Positions 25,801-38,040 of a DNA stretch of 64,000 bases are shown in pieces. The DNA is taken from contig NMRA01000293.1 in NCBI GenBank assembly GCA_002633005.1, positions 149,198 to 213,197 of the forward strand, in the 5' to 3' direction. Each line of letters begins with the position of its first letter. Within the stretch, counting starts at the first letter, position 1. This DNA is from Phoronis australis (taxonomy: Eukaryota; Phoronida; Phoronidae). The notes beneath the pieces are model-generated. The model searched no databases, was not told the DNA's origin, and saw only the letters and a program-made list of their open reading frames with translations. Position numbers and translations under genes: made by a program.

Positions 25801-28800
25801 GCAAACCAGGATTAGACTGTCAATCATGTAAGGTATAATGCACTCACCGTGTACAAAATAAACCTTGAGTAAAAGTGCATAAACTGCGCTGTTATAATTA
25901 CATTTATGCGTTGTAAATAACATAGTAATGACCAAAAACATCATAAAAAATAAATGGTAAGTGAATCTAATTTTAGATACCCTCTGTCTGTCCTAGTGAA
26001 TCATACACGTTACCCAAAACTTAAACACAGAGCGTCTTTTACATAACACATAATCGGGTACTATCAAATAACACACGGTGATCACCACAGAATAAATGTA
26101 GAACAGATCTTTTAACATTTTGACATGTACGGCATTTAAATTTTCGTAACTGGTGTTGGCACGTGAGACATTCATCAAATGAATTTCCAAAATATGGAAC
26201 CGACAAAAAAGAATGCAATGCAGCATGTATTGCTGTGCGTGAACTTGGAATCCTGCTTAATTTCAAGATCGCGTATGCGTGAACTTGGAATTGAACATAT
26301 ATTTGGACAATCAGGTGAAATTTTTTGTTCAGTGTAAAAAATTGTTATTATTGGCTTTATGATCATCCCATTTTCCATTTACCGTAACTTGTGTCTAAGA
26401 ATCGGAGGAATTTGTGATTGGTTAAAGCAATTATTGTTTGGTGACAAAGACCTTAACACCTCTACGGTTTCTGTGAATAAGATCACCAATAGTTGAAAAA
26501 AGATTAGTTGGATTTTACGTTATTTTATTAACATATTATTTGGTTTAGTGCAGTGCAAATTTTTATCCACGTGAACGTGATTATTTGAGTGAACTTGTCA
26601 TGTTTCCTCGTGTATTCCAAGTTCACGCATACGCGATCTTGAGATTATGCAAGATTCCAAGTTCAAGCGCAGCAATATCACACACGTATCTGTTCAGGGC
26701 ATCGATTGTGATGTCTCATTAGAAAATCTAATCCTCACGAAGTTAGACTCAAAAAAAGTTCCTGAAGAAATACAATTACGCGAAATTGAAACCCCTGTGC
26801 TGTCTGCAGATGCCCACGGTCTCTGCCCATGAACATAATACAATGTAACCTGGTGCCCAGGGCTCGCATTCTGACGTCACGAATAGAGCGTGTAAAGCAA
26901 CCGATCTACAGGCTATGGGCAGGAGACGAATAATAATGGGCGCTATTGTAGCAACTGGGGTGCGATTGTGTGTTCACTTTAAGAATAAGGATTACGAAAA
27001 AATACTTCAATACATACAAACATTTCACGTCAAAATACGGTTGTCGTCTAGGTGTATATTTCGAGATTCCTTACTCTGCTCACGTGCCTCAGTATACTCC
27101 ACAATACTTCACAATAATTGTTACGATTATTGTGAAATTTGGTCAATGCAGTACAACTCGAGTTTAGGTGCATTTTCAACGTGTTTGACAAAGAGTTTCA
27201 ACCACTCATTTTTGCTGTAATTTAATTGCAGGTCGATAAAAGACTCCCTTTGGAAAATACAAGATGAGTCATTAGTCTTTTCAAAAATAAAGTTTAATTA
27301 GTTTGGTTATACAACTATTTTCTTATTTTTGTTCCAGATCTTGGTCAAAATGGTCCCTAATAGTGGAGAATGGGTGACAATTCATGGCACAGCAACCAGT
27401 GACACTAAGGCGGGATGGGATACAATGAGGTGCATGCAAGAACAAGGCCTCTAGGAAATGACAGGAAACAGGAGGCCGTGGCTTACTGAGTCATGCGCAA
27501 GCGCCACACCTCACCCATGACAGTCAATGAGTGGCCCGCGCGAGTACCATTAGAAGTCGCCCGTCGACGTATCCCCTGTAACTATACGTGAAGGATGCGC
27601 CTCAAGTTAGTAGGTCACGACAGTTCGTACCCTCTGCCATGACGATAACGTCAAGGGCGGCCGCTCAGCATACATTGTGGCGGATTCAGGACACTCCCGT
27701 ATGGCGTGAGTTTTTTAGGTTTTTAGTGTAATTTTCTCAATGTCGGAACAGAACATAACTACGAGCTGAACCGACGATTGAAAATAACTGGAAGGGAAAT
27801 AATCGTCTTCTGACAAAGGTTTCGTTTACAGCTAGGTTTACAGTTTATAATTTTTAAAAGGAATTTTTGAGTATCGAAGCGAATTGGCCTTCCAATATTC
27901 TAAAAGTTATGAAACTTAGATTTTTGACAAAATGTTTAATCAATCAGAATGTAATTTAACTGTTCAGGATCAATTTGACAAAACGTGGATCTGGGTCAGT
28001 TCACTCACATAAATGGAGTATTATCGCTAAAGTTGTTTTGGGTCACAACTCATTAGTTGCTTTGCAGTCTCATTATTCAAGATAAACCAATGCGTCATGA
28101 TGCATGCGCCCGGTGGCCCGAGGTAAAAAATGAAGTGCGCCAATGAAATTTTTATCAATGCGCCGATGACGCGGGGCGCCCTTGTAAAATTATTACTGTG
28201 CATTTGTCTTCCTAAGATTGGACTTCTTGTGGTTCGTCGATTTGATATTTTTTCAGACACCAAACCATTATCCAACAACAGTATTTGTATCAAGATAGAC
28301 ACGAGTCGACTAATGGATCCTTTTATGTATAGTGCTTGGCTATTGGCTACCAAGAAATTACATCACGCCACTATAACTTGGTAAAGCAATAAGGTACTTT
28401 CATTTACCAATTTACAGTAATATTCTTAACTACGTCGTATTCGATGTAATGAAGCGATCATTACCCATTTGAGTTTTTTGCTCTAAGCTTGGAATCTTCT
28501 GTTTGGCAAGATCTATTTCCTATAAATTCTACATAATGTAGTGTACATTTTAATATTGATGTTAAAAGGCGCCGCTGATTCTTACCCTTGCGAAATGACG
28601 TCAGCTGGTAATAGAAAATCGTGGAAGTAGAAAGAAAGAATAACATCACCGCGGGCGACCTTTCTGCTAATACCAGGAAAGCACTACCTGGTAATGCCTT
28701 CCTGCTAATTTGTCCAAGTGTGGTTAATGTTTAGAGATGGTGTGGCGATTAATCAATTCGAGAGATGCCAGAACGCCGATTTCTTGTCAGTACGCCAAGA

Positions 28801-29415
28801 CACGCAATTTCGATTCCATTCTTAGTTCTAATTTGCGCCTTTCAATGTCTCACGGAGTTACGACTGGTTAGTATCTTTTGAAAAGTATTGAGATGTTAGT
28901 TAGAATCTTATCATATTAACAGTTTTGTTGATATAACTGGTGCGAGTGGTAAGTTAACTAACTTGTATTAGAGCGAGAAAAATTAATTAATTTGAAAACA
29001 TGAATCCAATCGAAACTAATCTAATTAGTCCTAAAAGAATCGAATTCTGTATTGTCCGGTCCCAACAGCGATTGGATTCGTACGAAATACATGTTCAAGT
29101 GGTCCAGGTCTTCTGTGATTTCCCGCTTCATAACTTGCAAACGTAGTTTAAGACAGAATTTTAAGTTAACGTTTTTTGTTACTTATCATAGAATTTTAAG
29201 TGGTAGAGTAATTTTCAGGACGTCATTTTCAACCGAACGCGTTTGAGTGGAGTTTGGCCCGCAGTCTTGGAAACGGAACAAAAAATTGCCGGTATGTTAG
29301 GTATGCCGTTACATCATCGTGGTCCTTAGGTAAGTGAACTCAACTGGAAATCCGTTTAGTTGTGGCACAAAACAATGTTACTTTTAGTGAACTTTTAAAG
29401 TAACATGAAATGTTA
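22851..29415. other. No supportable gene; inverted-repeat element and a small hairpin
   Basis: No ORF resembles a known family. At 23052-23072 a perfect 9-bp G/C stem with a 3-base loop (ggtgggggg cga ccccccacc) is present. An acceptor-like ttgttccag before 27340 is followed by about 40 open codons ending in TAG, which may be a terminal exon but cannot be supported alone. The 450-bp inverted-repeat element is listed separately. Confidence 0.4.
26228..26677. repeat. Inverted-repeat (foldback/MITE-like) element
   Basis: The arm at 26228-26291 is the reverse complement of 26614-26677 with 59 of 64 positions matching; the loop is 322 bp. Each arm itself carries the word gtgaacttggaat (or a one-base variant) twice, so the arm has an internal direct repeat. 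No transposase ORF lies between the arms. Confidence 0.85.
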
Positions 29416-29423
29416 TGAGCATT

Positions 29424-29429
29424 TTTATT
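29424..29429 (-). terminator. Candidate poly(A) signal for the KLF10/11-like gene
   Basis: On the minus strand this reads AATAAA, about 590 bases past the KLF stop codon. It is the best signal in a run of AT-rich sequence and would give a 0.6-kb 3' UTR. Confidence 0.4.
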
Positions 29430-30015
29430 TTATGAAACTTTTCAAAATAAATAATAAATTAAGTCACAACATAACATAACAAACATTCATACAAATAGGC
29501 CCCTTAGTAAGTCACCAGAGTGTGAACAGGCACGGTTAACCATAAACTCCGTTCAAGTATTGCGCGTTTTCTGGTCTAAACAGCGATCAGTGTTGTTAGA
29601 AAGACTACATCAACAACAGAAACATCAGATCACATGAGTAGCAGAGTACAAAATATACAAATTAATTATCATTAACATAAAACTTATCAAAACTTAATCA
29701 AGGCTATCATGAAAAGATATAAATATGAGCTGAGATAAAAAACGGTCAGGCAAGAAACCAGTTTTCGTTTTACATGTTATCAAATACATTCATGTATTAG
29801 AGTTTTTTTTTCCATAACTGCAACCTGTCAAAGGTGGAAAGTCGATGTTCTGAAATCCTGAAGCACCAGTTGTGATAATGTCTCAGTTGAAACCAAACGA
29901 AGTAAGAAACATTGCCTTACTTAGTGACATGGTGTCAACTTTCAGAAAGTGTCCAGGCAAAAAGTGAAAATCCAACAATATTTGTGAGTTTTTAATACCG
30001 GACCTAGCGCTCCAC

Positions 30016-33000
30016 TTAAGGATTTCCAAGGGTCATATTTTTCACTTCCATTGGCCATGTGTTCTTTTTCTGTATTGCGTGTCTTTTAGTGTGTTTAGCC
30101 AGGTGATCACTTCTCATGAACTTGCGGTCACACATAGGACACTCAAATTTCTTTTCTCCTGTGTGACACCGTTTGTGGCGTGAGAGTTCGTCTGAACGTG
30201 CAAACTTTCTATCACAATCGGGCCACGAGCACACAAATGGTTTCTCTCCTGGAAAACAAAATTGGTATGCAAAAACTTGAGGAAGTCACTTGAACACTTT
30301 GACCAATCAAATTGCAGTAAAGTGTCCATGAAATACCAGGCCAACACCCACACCATCACCATGTGACCACTGACCTATCAATTACGAGGAATTAGGTCGA
30401 GCAATCAACCTTCACAAACTCACCCATGTTGAAGGAAGTACATCTTCCATTAAGCCTAACACAACAAAAATGTTTTGTCAATACTTTATAAGCTTTTATA
30501 ACAAAAGTTAAGTGTTTGTTAACTTTATCAGACCAAAGTGTTATACATAGTAGATACATCCTACATAAGCTTTGGTGTTAAATTGGCCATTTGGATTGAT
30601 TTAAATGGCAGTGCACAAAACGTATGAGCTAGCTAGGAGTGCGAGATGAATGCTTACCTGTATGAGTTCTGAGATGCGCCTTGAGGTGAGAACTCTTGAA
30701 GTAGGTTTTTCCACAGTTGTCATAGTGACATATGTGAGGTCTTCGACGCTTCAGTTCAAACCGCACTTTCTCACCAAGGAGATCGTTGGCTGTCCCACTA
30801 TTAGCAGGGCTGGGGGCGATCGGGAAGAGTTTATCTGCAGCAGTCTTGGGCTGTTGCACTGTGCTGCTTGGGACAGAGTTGAGCACAAACACATGCACCA
30901 CTGGAGGGTGTTGAATGGGCACAAAGGTGCCGTTGATGTTCGTATAAACAACAGGTATATTTGAGGGTAATGTCACAGGTAGTGAGGCGCATGGGGTGTG
31001 ACTACTTGAAGGTATAATTGTTGGCGACACTTTAGGCTGAGAATTCATTGCTGTTGTTGAGCACTCAACTGATAGGGCAGATAAGTTCGATGAGTCGCTG
31101 GATGTAGAGGGTGCTGTAGGAGTACAACAGCTGCCCTGCATTGAGGCTGGACACAGGTGACCGGTTGACTGGATAGCTGTGCTGTGATGGCCTTCGGGCT
31201 TCTTGTTTGAAACAATCACAGATACCTGCTGTGAAGTATGGACTTCGTAAGACGGCATATCCTTGCCCACAGTAGGAGAGTTACCACCACTTGGGGTGGG
31301 TGGCGGGGTCATGGAACGACCGAGCAGTAACTGAAACAGAAAATGCACTTGCTCAACCCCTGAACACACAAGCACGTGCAGAAATACTACATAAGTAGCG
31401 GACAAGGTATACTGACTGCAAAGGCATCACTGTGCTATTTTTCTAAGAATATTTCATGTCAAATAGCCACTCAGTATGAAATTGTATGCCATTTCAAAAT
31501 TAATCACTTGCTAGGATCAGGGGCAGATCCAGGATTTTGAGTTGCGGGGGGGGGCAGGGCACAGTATTAGCCAAGTCAGACATTCGCACTCCCAAACTAC
31601 CACATGGAATCTGGGAAAATTTTAGGGGGGGCACTGGTCCCCTTTCCTCCCCCCCTTTAAATTTGCCACTGCCACTNCGGGAAGAGTTTATCTGCAGCAG
31701 TCTTGGGCTGTTGCACTGTGCTGCTTGGGACAGAGTTGAGCACAAACACATGCACCACTGGAGGTTGTTGAATGGGCACAAAGGTGCCGTTGATGTTCGT
31801 ATAAACAACAGGTATATTTGAGGGTAATGTCACGGGTAGTGAGGCGCATGGGGTGTGACTACTTGAGGGTATAATTGTTGGCGACACTTTAGGCTGAGAA
31901 TTCATTGCTGTTGTTGAGCACTCAACTGATAGGGCAGATAAGTTCGATGAGTCGCTGGATGTAGAGGGTGCTGTAGGAGTACAACAGCTGCTCTGCATTG
32001 AGGCTGGACACAGGTGACCGGTTGACTGGATAGCTGTGCTGTGATGGCCTTCGGGCTTCTTGTTTGAAACAATTACAGATACCTGCTGTGAAGTATGGAC
32101 TTCGTAAGACGGCATATCCTTGCCCACAGTAGGAGAGTTTCCACCACTTGGGGTGGGTGGCGGGGTCATGGAACGACCGAGCAGTAACTGAAACAGAAAA
32201 TGCACTTGCTCAACTCCTGAACACATTAGCACGTGCAGAAATACTACACAAGTAGCGGACACGGTAAACTGACTGCAAAGGCACCACTGTGCTATTTTTC
32301 TAAGAATATTTCACGTCAAATAGCCACTCAGTATGAAATTGTATGCCATTTCAAAATTAATCACTTGCTAGGATCAGGGGCAGATCCAGGATTTTGAGTT
32401 GGGGGGGCAGGGCACAGTATTAGCCAAGTCAGACATTCGCACTCCCAAACTACCACATGGAATCTGGGAATATTTTAGGGGGCACTGGTCCCCTTGCCCC
32501 TCCCCCCTTAAATTTGCCACTGCCACTGAAGATAAAATCCGGTTTCTTGTCCAAAAAATTTACCTTCACTGATAGGTAATAACTGTCACTCACTTTTTCT
32601 ATTTTTGAACGCTTCTTGGGTGGTGGCATGACAAAGATCTCCTCAGTCCTCCTAGGTGAGCACGAACCATTGGAGGGAGCGGGAGACAAGGGTTGCCACC
32701 CATCGTCTGAGGATTCATCAGAACGTGACGAACTTTTGCTCATGTTCAGAAGGGTCCTCACTGCCTCACACTCGTCCCTGTCTCTGATGCAATAGTTGTT
32801 AGGTGGCATATGCGTAGTTTGCAAATTTTCCTGCAAAATATGAATGAAAAAATGATGCCCTATGGTAGTCAGAGCAAATCAACAGGCTGAAACACTAAAA
32901 CTCGGTAAATAGCACTTTTTAAGCATATTTAACAGGTTAAATCATCGGTCTCAATACCAGCAAATGCCCCGCAGGCAACAGCGAGAATTGGCAACTTATG

Positions 33001-33894
33001 ATAAAATCAAATAAGCACAACCTATTTAATGTTTTACTACTCAAGTCAAACCAATAATTTCAAGAAGTACTGCAATAATCGCGAAAATGCATTTTTCATC
33101 AAAACAGAAACATCATCTCCTTAAAAAGGATTAACAGACACCAAAAAAGAATAAAATAAAGTAAAAATTATTTCTTATAATATAGGAGAGCTCAAATTTA
33201 ATGGACTACATTTTTCTGCCCTAATCATGACAAATAACTGGAAAATTCAAAAGAACACAAGGTGCACCAATACGACCAATAATGGCAATACGGTTCAATA
33301 CCATTTACATAAAATAAAAAGATAAATGAGGCAATAGCATGTGACAGAAGCATGGACGCGCCCTCTACCGTCAGCTGTCAATCACATGAACAAAGAGTGT
33401 TCTTTTGTTCTATTTTTAGTGGACAGGGCAAATTTACCACAGATCACGAATGTTGGTGTGTCACATTAGGATCACCAACTCAACAATCGATACCTTTTTT
33501 CAAAAGAATTTACAAAATCTGTTAGGACTTTCACGTTCGAAAATAAAATAGATTTTGAGCAATCATCTTGTAAATCTCCAGGAGGAATTAATAAAAACAG
33601 AAGCATATTAAACAGAGTTCAGCAAAATGCAAAGTATTTCTCAAATTAGCATCTGCTTAGCTTCCTCGTTTGTTCTACATCAGCTAGGCCTACATGAAAT
33701 TTTTGACCGACTTGCACTTCGTATTCGGACTTCGACTTACAATCACTTACATAAGTTTACGAACACACTTTCAGTGTTCGTGTTTCAGACAATAACATCA
33801 CTATATAAGGTGGAGTAAAACTACATACCTCTTTAATAGAATGTGGACTGCTCGGAGGACTCAAATAATTGACAGCACAAAAATTGTCTCGCAT
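30016..33894 (-). CDS. KLF10: Krüppel-like factor 10/11 (TIEG/cabut type) transcription factor
   Basis: Four exons on the minus strand join in frame: 33829-33894 (ATG, begins [19 protein letters not shown]), 32594-32830, 30658-31330 and 30016-30248 (stop at 30016), giving 402 residues. The protein is a nuclear DNA-binding factor of GC/CACCC-box promoters. Three C2H2 fingers close the protein: [21 protein letters not shown] in exon 3, then [19 protein letters not shown] and [17 protein letters not shown] in exon 4, joined by TGEKPF and TGEKKF linkers; the first linker is built across the intron. Exon 2 has [13 protein letters not shown], matching the Sin3-interaction helix of KLF10/11 repressors, and a basic patch PPPKKRSK. 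The post-finger WPMEV also fits KLF10/11. KLF10 versus KLF11 is not separable, as expected for a pre-duplication ortholog. Exon 3 is partly repeated at 31679-32187 across a one-N gap. Confidence 0.93.
30821..31677. repeat. Direct duplication flanking N gap 1, copy A
   Basis: Near-identical to 31679-32527 (copy B), differing by scattered substitutions and small indels in G runs. It covers most of KLF exon 3, the adjoining intron and a small MITE-like insert. Copy A ends exactly at the N, and copy B starts directly after it. Confidence 0.9.
31518..31677. mobile_element. MITE-like insert, hAT-like termini, copy A (cut by N)
   Basis: It begins caggggcagatccagg and ends gccactgccact just before the N. 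It is the allelic counterpart of 32375-32528. Confidence 0.5.
31679..32187 (-). pseudogene. KLF10: Partial second copy of KLF exon 3 (assembly duplicate, not a real exon)
   Basis: It repeats codons 1-169 of KLF exon 3 with its own acceptor (exon start at 32187) and stops abruptly at the N (31678), before the zinc finger. Against the full copy it has only a few changes, including Gly to Ser (MQSSCC) and His to Gln (PIQQPP). The simplest reading is the other allele left in the assembly. Confidence 0.8.
31679..32527. repeat. Direct duplication flanking N gap 1, copy B
   Basis: Partner of 30821-31677. Beyond 32527 the sequence continues into unique KLF intron and exon 2, as expected for the upstream contig. 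Confidence 0.9.
32375..32528. mobile_element. MITE-like insert in KLF intron, copy B
   Basis: Termini are caggggcagatccagg and, on the other strand, cagtggcagtggcaaattt, enclosing a G-rich left and C-rich right half. The CAGKGGC ends resemble hAT-type inverted termini. No clear target duplication is visible, so the class is uncertain. Confidence 0.5.
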
Positions 33895-33969
33895 TTTACT
33901 TCCAGATTACTCGAATGTATAGCAGAAGTTTGATGTGTTTCATCGCAAATGTATACCAACAAAGTTGAA

Positions 33970-34204
33970 CGAGGGCGGGGGAGGTGATAAACCAATCACA
34001 GGCCGGGGGTTTGCCAAGTTTGGCCAATCACTATTAGCTGTCCATGTGAACATCAAAGGTATGTCACATTTGTCCACGTGAACTCGAGCTGCTGCTTGCA
34101 TGAAGATATCGGGTCATTGTTATGTTTACGCATGGAAATCCCAGTGGTGGTTTGGTGTTACGTGGTTCACAGCGCGTAAAGCTTTCTCTTTGTTATCAGC
34201 CAAT
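33970..34204 (-). promoter_or_regulatory. Probable KLF promoter: GC box and CCAAT boxes
   Basis: Within 80-310 bases upstream of the KLF start codon lie a GC-rich box (gagggcggggg, about 33971-33981) and CCAAT pentamers at 33992, 34024 and 34200, all on the plus strand and thus inverted relative to transcription. No TATA box is evident. The cluster is suggestive of a promoter but not proof. Confidence 0.4.
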
Positions 34205-37200
34205 CGAAGTTTTATTTTCAGTTGTGCGGCGTAAATTTTTTGTTTTAATATAGGGTAAAGGAGACTAGATATCGAGTCTACGTACTGAACTTAAAAACGA
34301 ACATTTGTTATTTCACGAAGTAGGCAATGTAATCAACGCATTCGCTTGTTAGGTCCCAGGTTTTTACAATTTATGTTAATAGATACATGCATCTGGCTAC
34401 AAGAAAAGAACGGCTTTGGCAGTTCATTGGGAAGTTAATGTTTTGGTTCTAATAAGGTCATTCGCGGTCAAAGGTTAACAGCAGAGGCGCAGCAATTCAC
34501 GCAAAAAGTAGTTCGATTCGTATTACTAGTGACACCTTTTGAGAAGAATAGATAGCAATTTGCTCGAGATAAACCTAGAACTTTCCTCCAGTTCTATGGG
34601 ATAAGCAACAAATGTTGGCAAATACGTGGCGTGCATTCCGTAGAGTCGAGTATCTCGTGAAAAGGCAAGATTGCGCGATATATCACCATAACGCACTGGC
34701 TTCAGTAGCGATATTCAATTGCGTCTACTGCCAACCCGGCTTACACACGATTTGGTATTTCAAACCATTAGACAACAATAGTGTAACTATAGTATGTTGT
34801 CCTAGCTGTCAAAAGTCACCGAAATTTGTGGATGAGCTTTTCGACATCAGTCACGTTGCAGAAAAGGGAACAGGACCTGTAACAAATACCTTTTTTCCGT
34901 CTTTTTTACCTTTTTTTGGATTTTCCACAATAAGTGCAATTCCCAGAAGTCTGCGTTTGTTTAGAATGGCGCGCTGTAACAGAAAAACTTCTTTGGATAA
35001 TTCAGAACGTAGTGTAGTTTGTAACTTTTTTCCTGGTTTTGCCATGAACGAGTTACTTATTTCGTGGTAGAGCAATGGTTTTTCCAAAAACTCCCTGCTT
35101 TCTGCGCGATCGTGTTTTGTATAGTTCCTGTTCGCGTGATCTCCACAGGTGTAGCCAAAAGTATTCAACACGCGGAGAGCTAAACAGGAAATTGTTGGAG
35201 ACCTGGTGGCTTAAAGGATAAGTGAAGCGCGACAGGCACTTTGCAATGAACGGGGGTAATCGATCGGGGGGGTTTTGCCAATGAAAAAAGGGGACATGGC
35301 CCCGGTTTGTCCCCTCGTGTATACGTCACCAGTAGTGATCATATTATTTCGAGCTGCGGAACGGGGAGGAATCATATGTTGGGGTTCGGGGGGAAGACAA
35401 CTGCACTCGGGTCAAGGCCTAAATTATGGAAATTCTGCCAAAAAAGGGAAATTCAGGCCATGGACAGTGAAATGTAGAGAAGAGAGATAAATTAGACAAA
35501 AAAGTATTTAATGTATGAACAAAACACGCGGGAAGCAAATAAAATTTCCAAATTATTCAATAAAATTTGACATTTTCATCAAACTAACGACAATTACTAT
35601 GCGACCAAAAGCTAAGAATGTTCAGAATCAGAAGATAACCTTTGATGAGCTTGTAGTCACTGTCGGTTTGTGAACCATATGCCCGGGGTAGTGTCATAAT
35701 GATACAGTGATCAACTTCCCCACCCACCCACCCACTGCCCTGCATTTGAGCCCATCCTCTCTGGAATCCCCGAATGATTTCTGTCTGAAAAATGCGGAAC
35801 CGATGTAAACAATCTCGCAACTCAACGCCTAAAGCACTGCCGTGTTGTAGGTTGCTCCTCGTGTCCGATCATTGGTGTCTGGTGTACATGACAGATTTAT
35901 GTATCTAACCAAATAGTACAAATCTATAGATTTTAAAGAGGCACGGGAAACAGTGGCGGATTTAGGGGGGGGGGCAAGGGGGCCATGCACCCCTAAAATT
36001 CTACCAGATACCATTTGGGAGTTCGGGTGCGCGCAAGCAGGGGCTCGTTGGGGGTGAATAAACAATGCATAGGCCCTGAACAAACTGAACCCCGTTCACC
36101 GTTTTTTTGTTTAGTCAACAGGTCTGCAACCCCAAACATTCGAGGCCTCTGCGTCCCCACAATTTAGGCTGGGCGCGCGCATCTGCCGAAATTCTGGTTA
36201 TTCCCGTGCCGTGGTCCCCCTTAACTCAAAATCCTGCATCCGCCCCTGGGAAAGTTAAAACTCATAAAAATACCTTTTCAACAGATCGAGGTTTATCTAC
36301 ACTTGAGGAGACTAACGTGAGAGTTATTCACTTTGAATAGTACAAGAATTTTCAGAAAAAATCGCCAGATTTACTATTTTTGAAACACATATAAAATATT
36401 AACTCTATCACACCAATTTTTTCGAGTTCTATGCTACTTTAACTCGGTAAAAGTATATAATATATTTCCCTTTGAAAATAGAAAGCACTGAGAATTTGAA
36501 TTTTTGACCTTTTACTAATCTTTTATTAATAATTAGGGCACTTGAACATGCATTCTTAGTAAAATTTAGCAAAACAACGTTGTCAATAAGTAAACATGAT
36601 TTAAATTTACTTGATAAAAATGTTAAATGTGATCTCTCGAAAATGCCGTTTCAGTTTTCTAAAATATCATTTTGTGTTTGTTTTATGCAACTTTTAGTTT
36701 TTAATGAAAATCATAAAAGTCCTATTTTGATAGCCTATCATGCAAAAGTTGGAACCTTTTAAAATCAATTCCTAACAGCGATTTGGGGAACAGTGTATAA
36801 AACATAGTATCTGAAAATTTCATATGCACCCAATCAGCCGTTTCTGAGATATGTTGCGAATTTTTTTGCCAAATTTTCACATTTTTCTGGGTTCCAACAT
36901 AACCTTAAGATTCTTGTTCTAGAAGCGACAGCTAGATGTCGCGCCGATCTTTGTGTTTTGTCAATGTTTTATCTACTGACAACGATTCTGGTTTCCAAGA
37001 AACTTTTCAATATGAGCTATGGCAAGCGCATGGTCTTCTTAATACTGTCCTTCATATTTAAATCTCTTAGTCTTGTGTTCATTTTGAATGAAATCTGTAG
37101 ATTAGTCTTAGAAAATACCTTTGGGTTAGGTTGGTCTTGCCATATCGGAGAAGCAATGGCCATCCTATACATACGTTGACGCAAGCTCTTTATTTTCCGT

Positions 37201-37811
37201 TGAGCTACTTTCAATAAAATGTGTCTCCGTGTTAGTTTGCGCGCGTGCGTGCGTGTATGCGCTGACAAGCGTACAAAGTGTGGGCTCTTACTTTTATTGG
37301 AGAATCGCAATGTCGTGAGGAACTGTTCATATTGCGTTTATTATTCGTCTATATTATTGAAGGAAAATCGGATGTCTGGAAACCACATTAAATCACAAAT
37401 TTCAGTTGTGAGTAAACGTTAACAATTGAAAGTTGAAGCAGTAAGAGTTCTTGCTTGTGATGTCCCCACACTCAAGTTGTTTGCGCAGAATCTTGTTCTG
37501 AAAGTTAAAGCAAAACGGCATCAAAATGCAGTTCACAGAAAGCGATTGGCTCAAAGGCTCAAGACTCCTCATTTTGATCATCATATATTTTCATTCTTGC
37601 AAATTCTAAGGTATAGGCAATTATAAATGTGAGTGCTTTATTAACGTATAAAAGGACATTTTATATTATCATACATTGATTGATGGCGATGCTGGTGACA
37701 ATCGTTTTTTCTTGTGCCGACGCACTTATATTCGAAATAGAATTTGTTTCACGTGTAAAACGCTGTCTAGGCTGCTGCTGATAGCACTAATGACGACGAT
37801 GACGGTGCATG
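34205..37811. other. Intergenic; no firm gene, one Lys-rich ORF on the minus strand
   Basis: A 106-codon minus-strand frame (34851-35171) encodes a Lys/Arg-rich sequence ending NPKKGKKDGKKVF and a short tail; a 152-codon frame overlaps it on the plus strand. Neither is recognised. A 298-bp MITE lies at 35951-36248. Otherwise this is AT-rich sequence. Confidence 0.35.
35951..36248. mobile_element. 298-bp MITE, same family as the KLF intron insert
   Basis: The left end is cagtggcggatttagggggg; the right end, read on the minus strand, is caggggcggatgcaggattt, which closely matches the left end of the KLF intron insert. Flanks show gggaaa on both sides (gcacgggaaa before; cctgggaaag after), a plausible short target duplication. 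It has no coding capacity. Confidence 0.6.
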
Positions 37812-37931
37812 GTCGGCGCAGCATAGGGGCTGGGGAGCTATGGTGCTGCGCCGCAAAACGAAAGGGGGTGGCACCACGAGGGGGGGTTGGGAAACTATAG
37901 TCCCCACTTTTTTCAATGCTGCGCCGCCCGT
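37812..37931. mobile_element. Short MITE-like insert with ggcgcagcat termini
   Basis: It starts tcggcgcagcatagggg and ends caatgctgcgccgcc, which are inverted copies of each other over about 11 bp. It sits within a degenerate GAT/GAC-rich tract. Class unknown. Confidence 0.4.
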
Positions 37932-38025
37932 GTGGTGATGAAGGCTGTCGGTCAGTGCTGATGATGACGATATTGAAGACGATGCTGGTGAAGATTATGA
38001 TGATGACGATGATGATGGTTATTAT

Positions 38026-38040
38026 GGTGACAGTTACGAT
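38026..38040. repeat. Left 15-bp target-site duplication of LINE
   Basis: ggtgacagttacgat, identical to 39838-39852 on the other side of the retrotransposon. Confidence 0.92.

Noticed and set aside
34612-35070. 152-codon plus-strand ORF
   Set aside because: Overlaps an opposite-strand frame, has atypical composition and no recognised domain.
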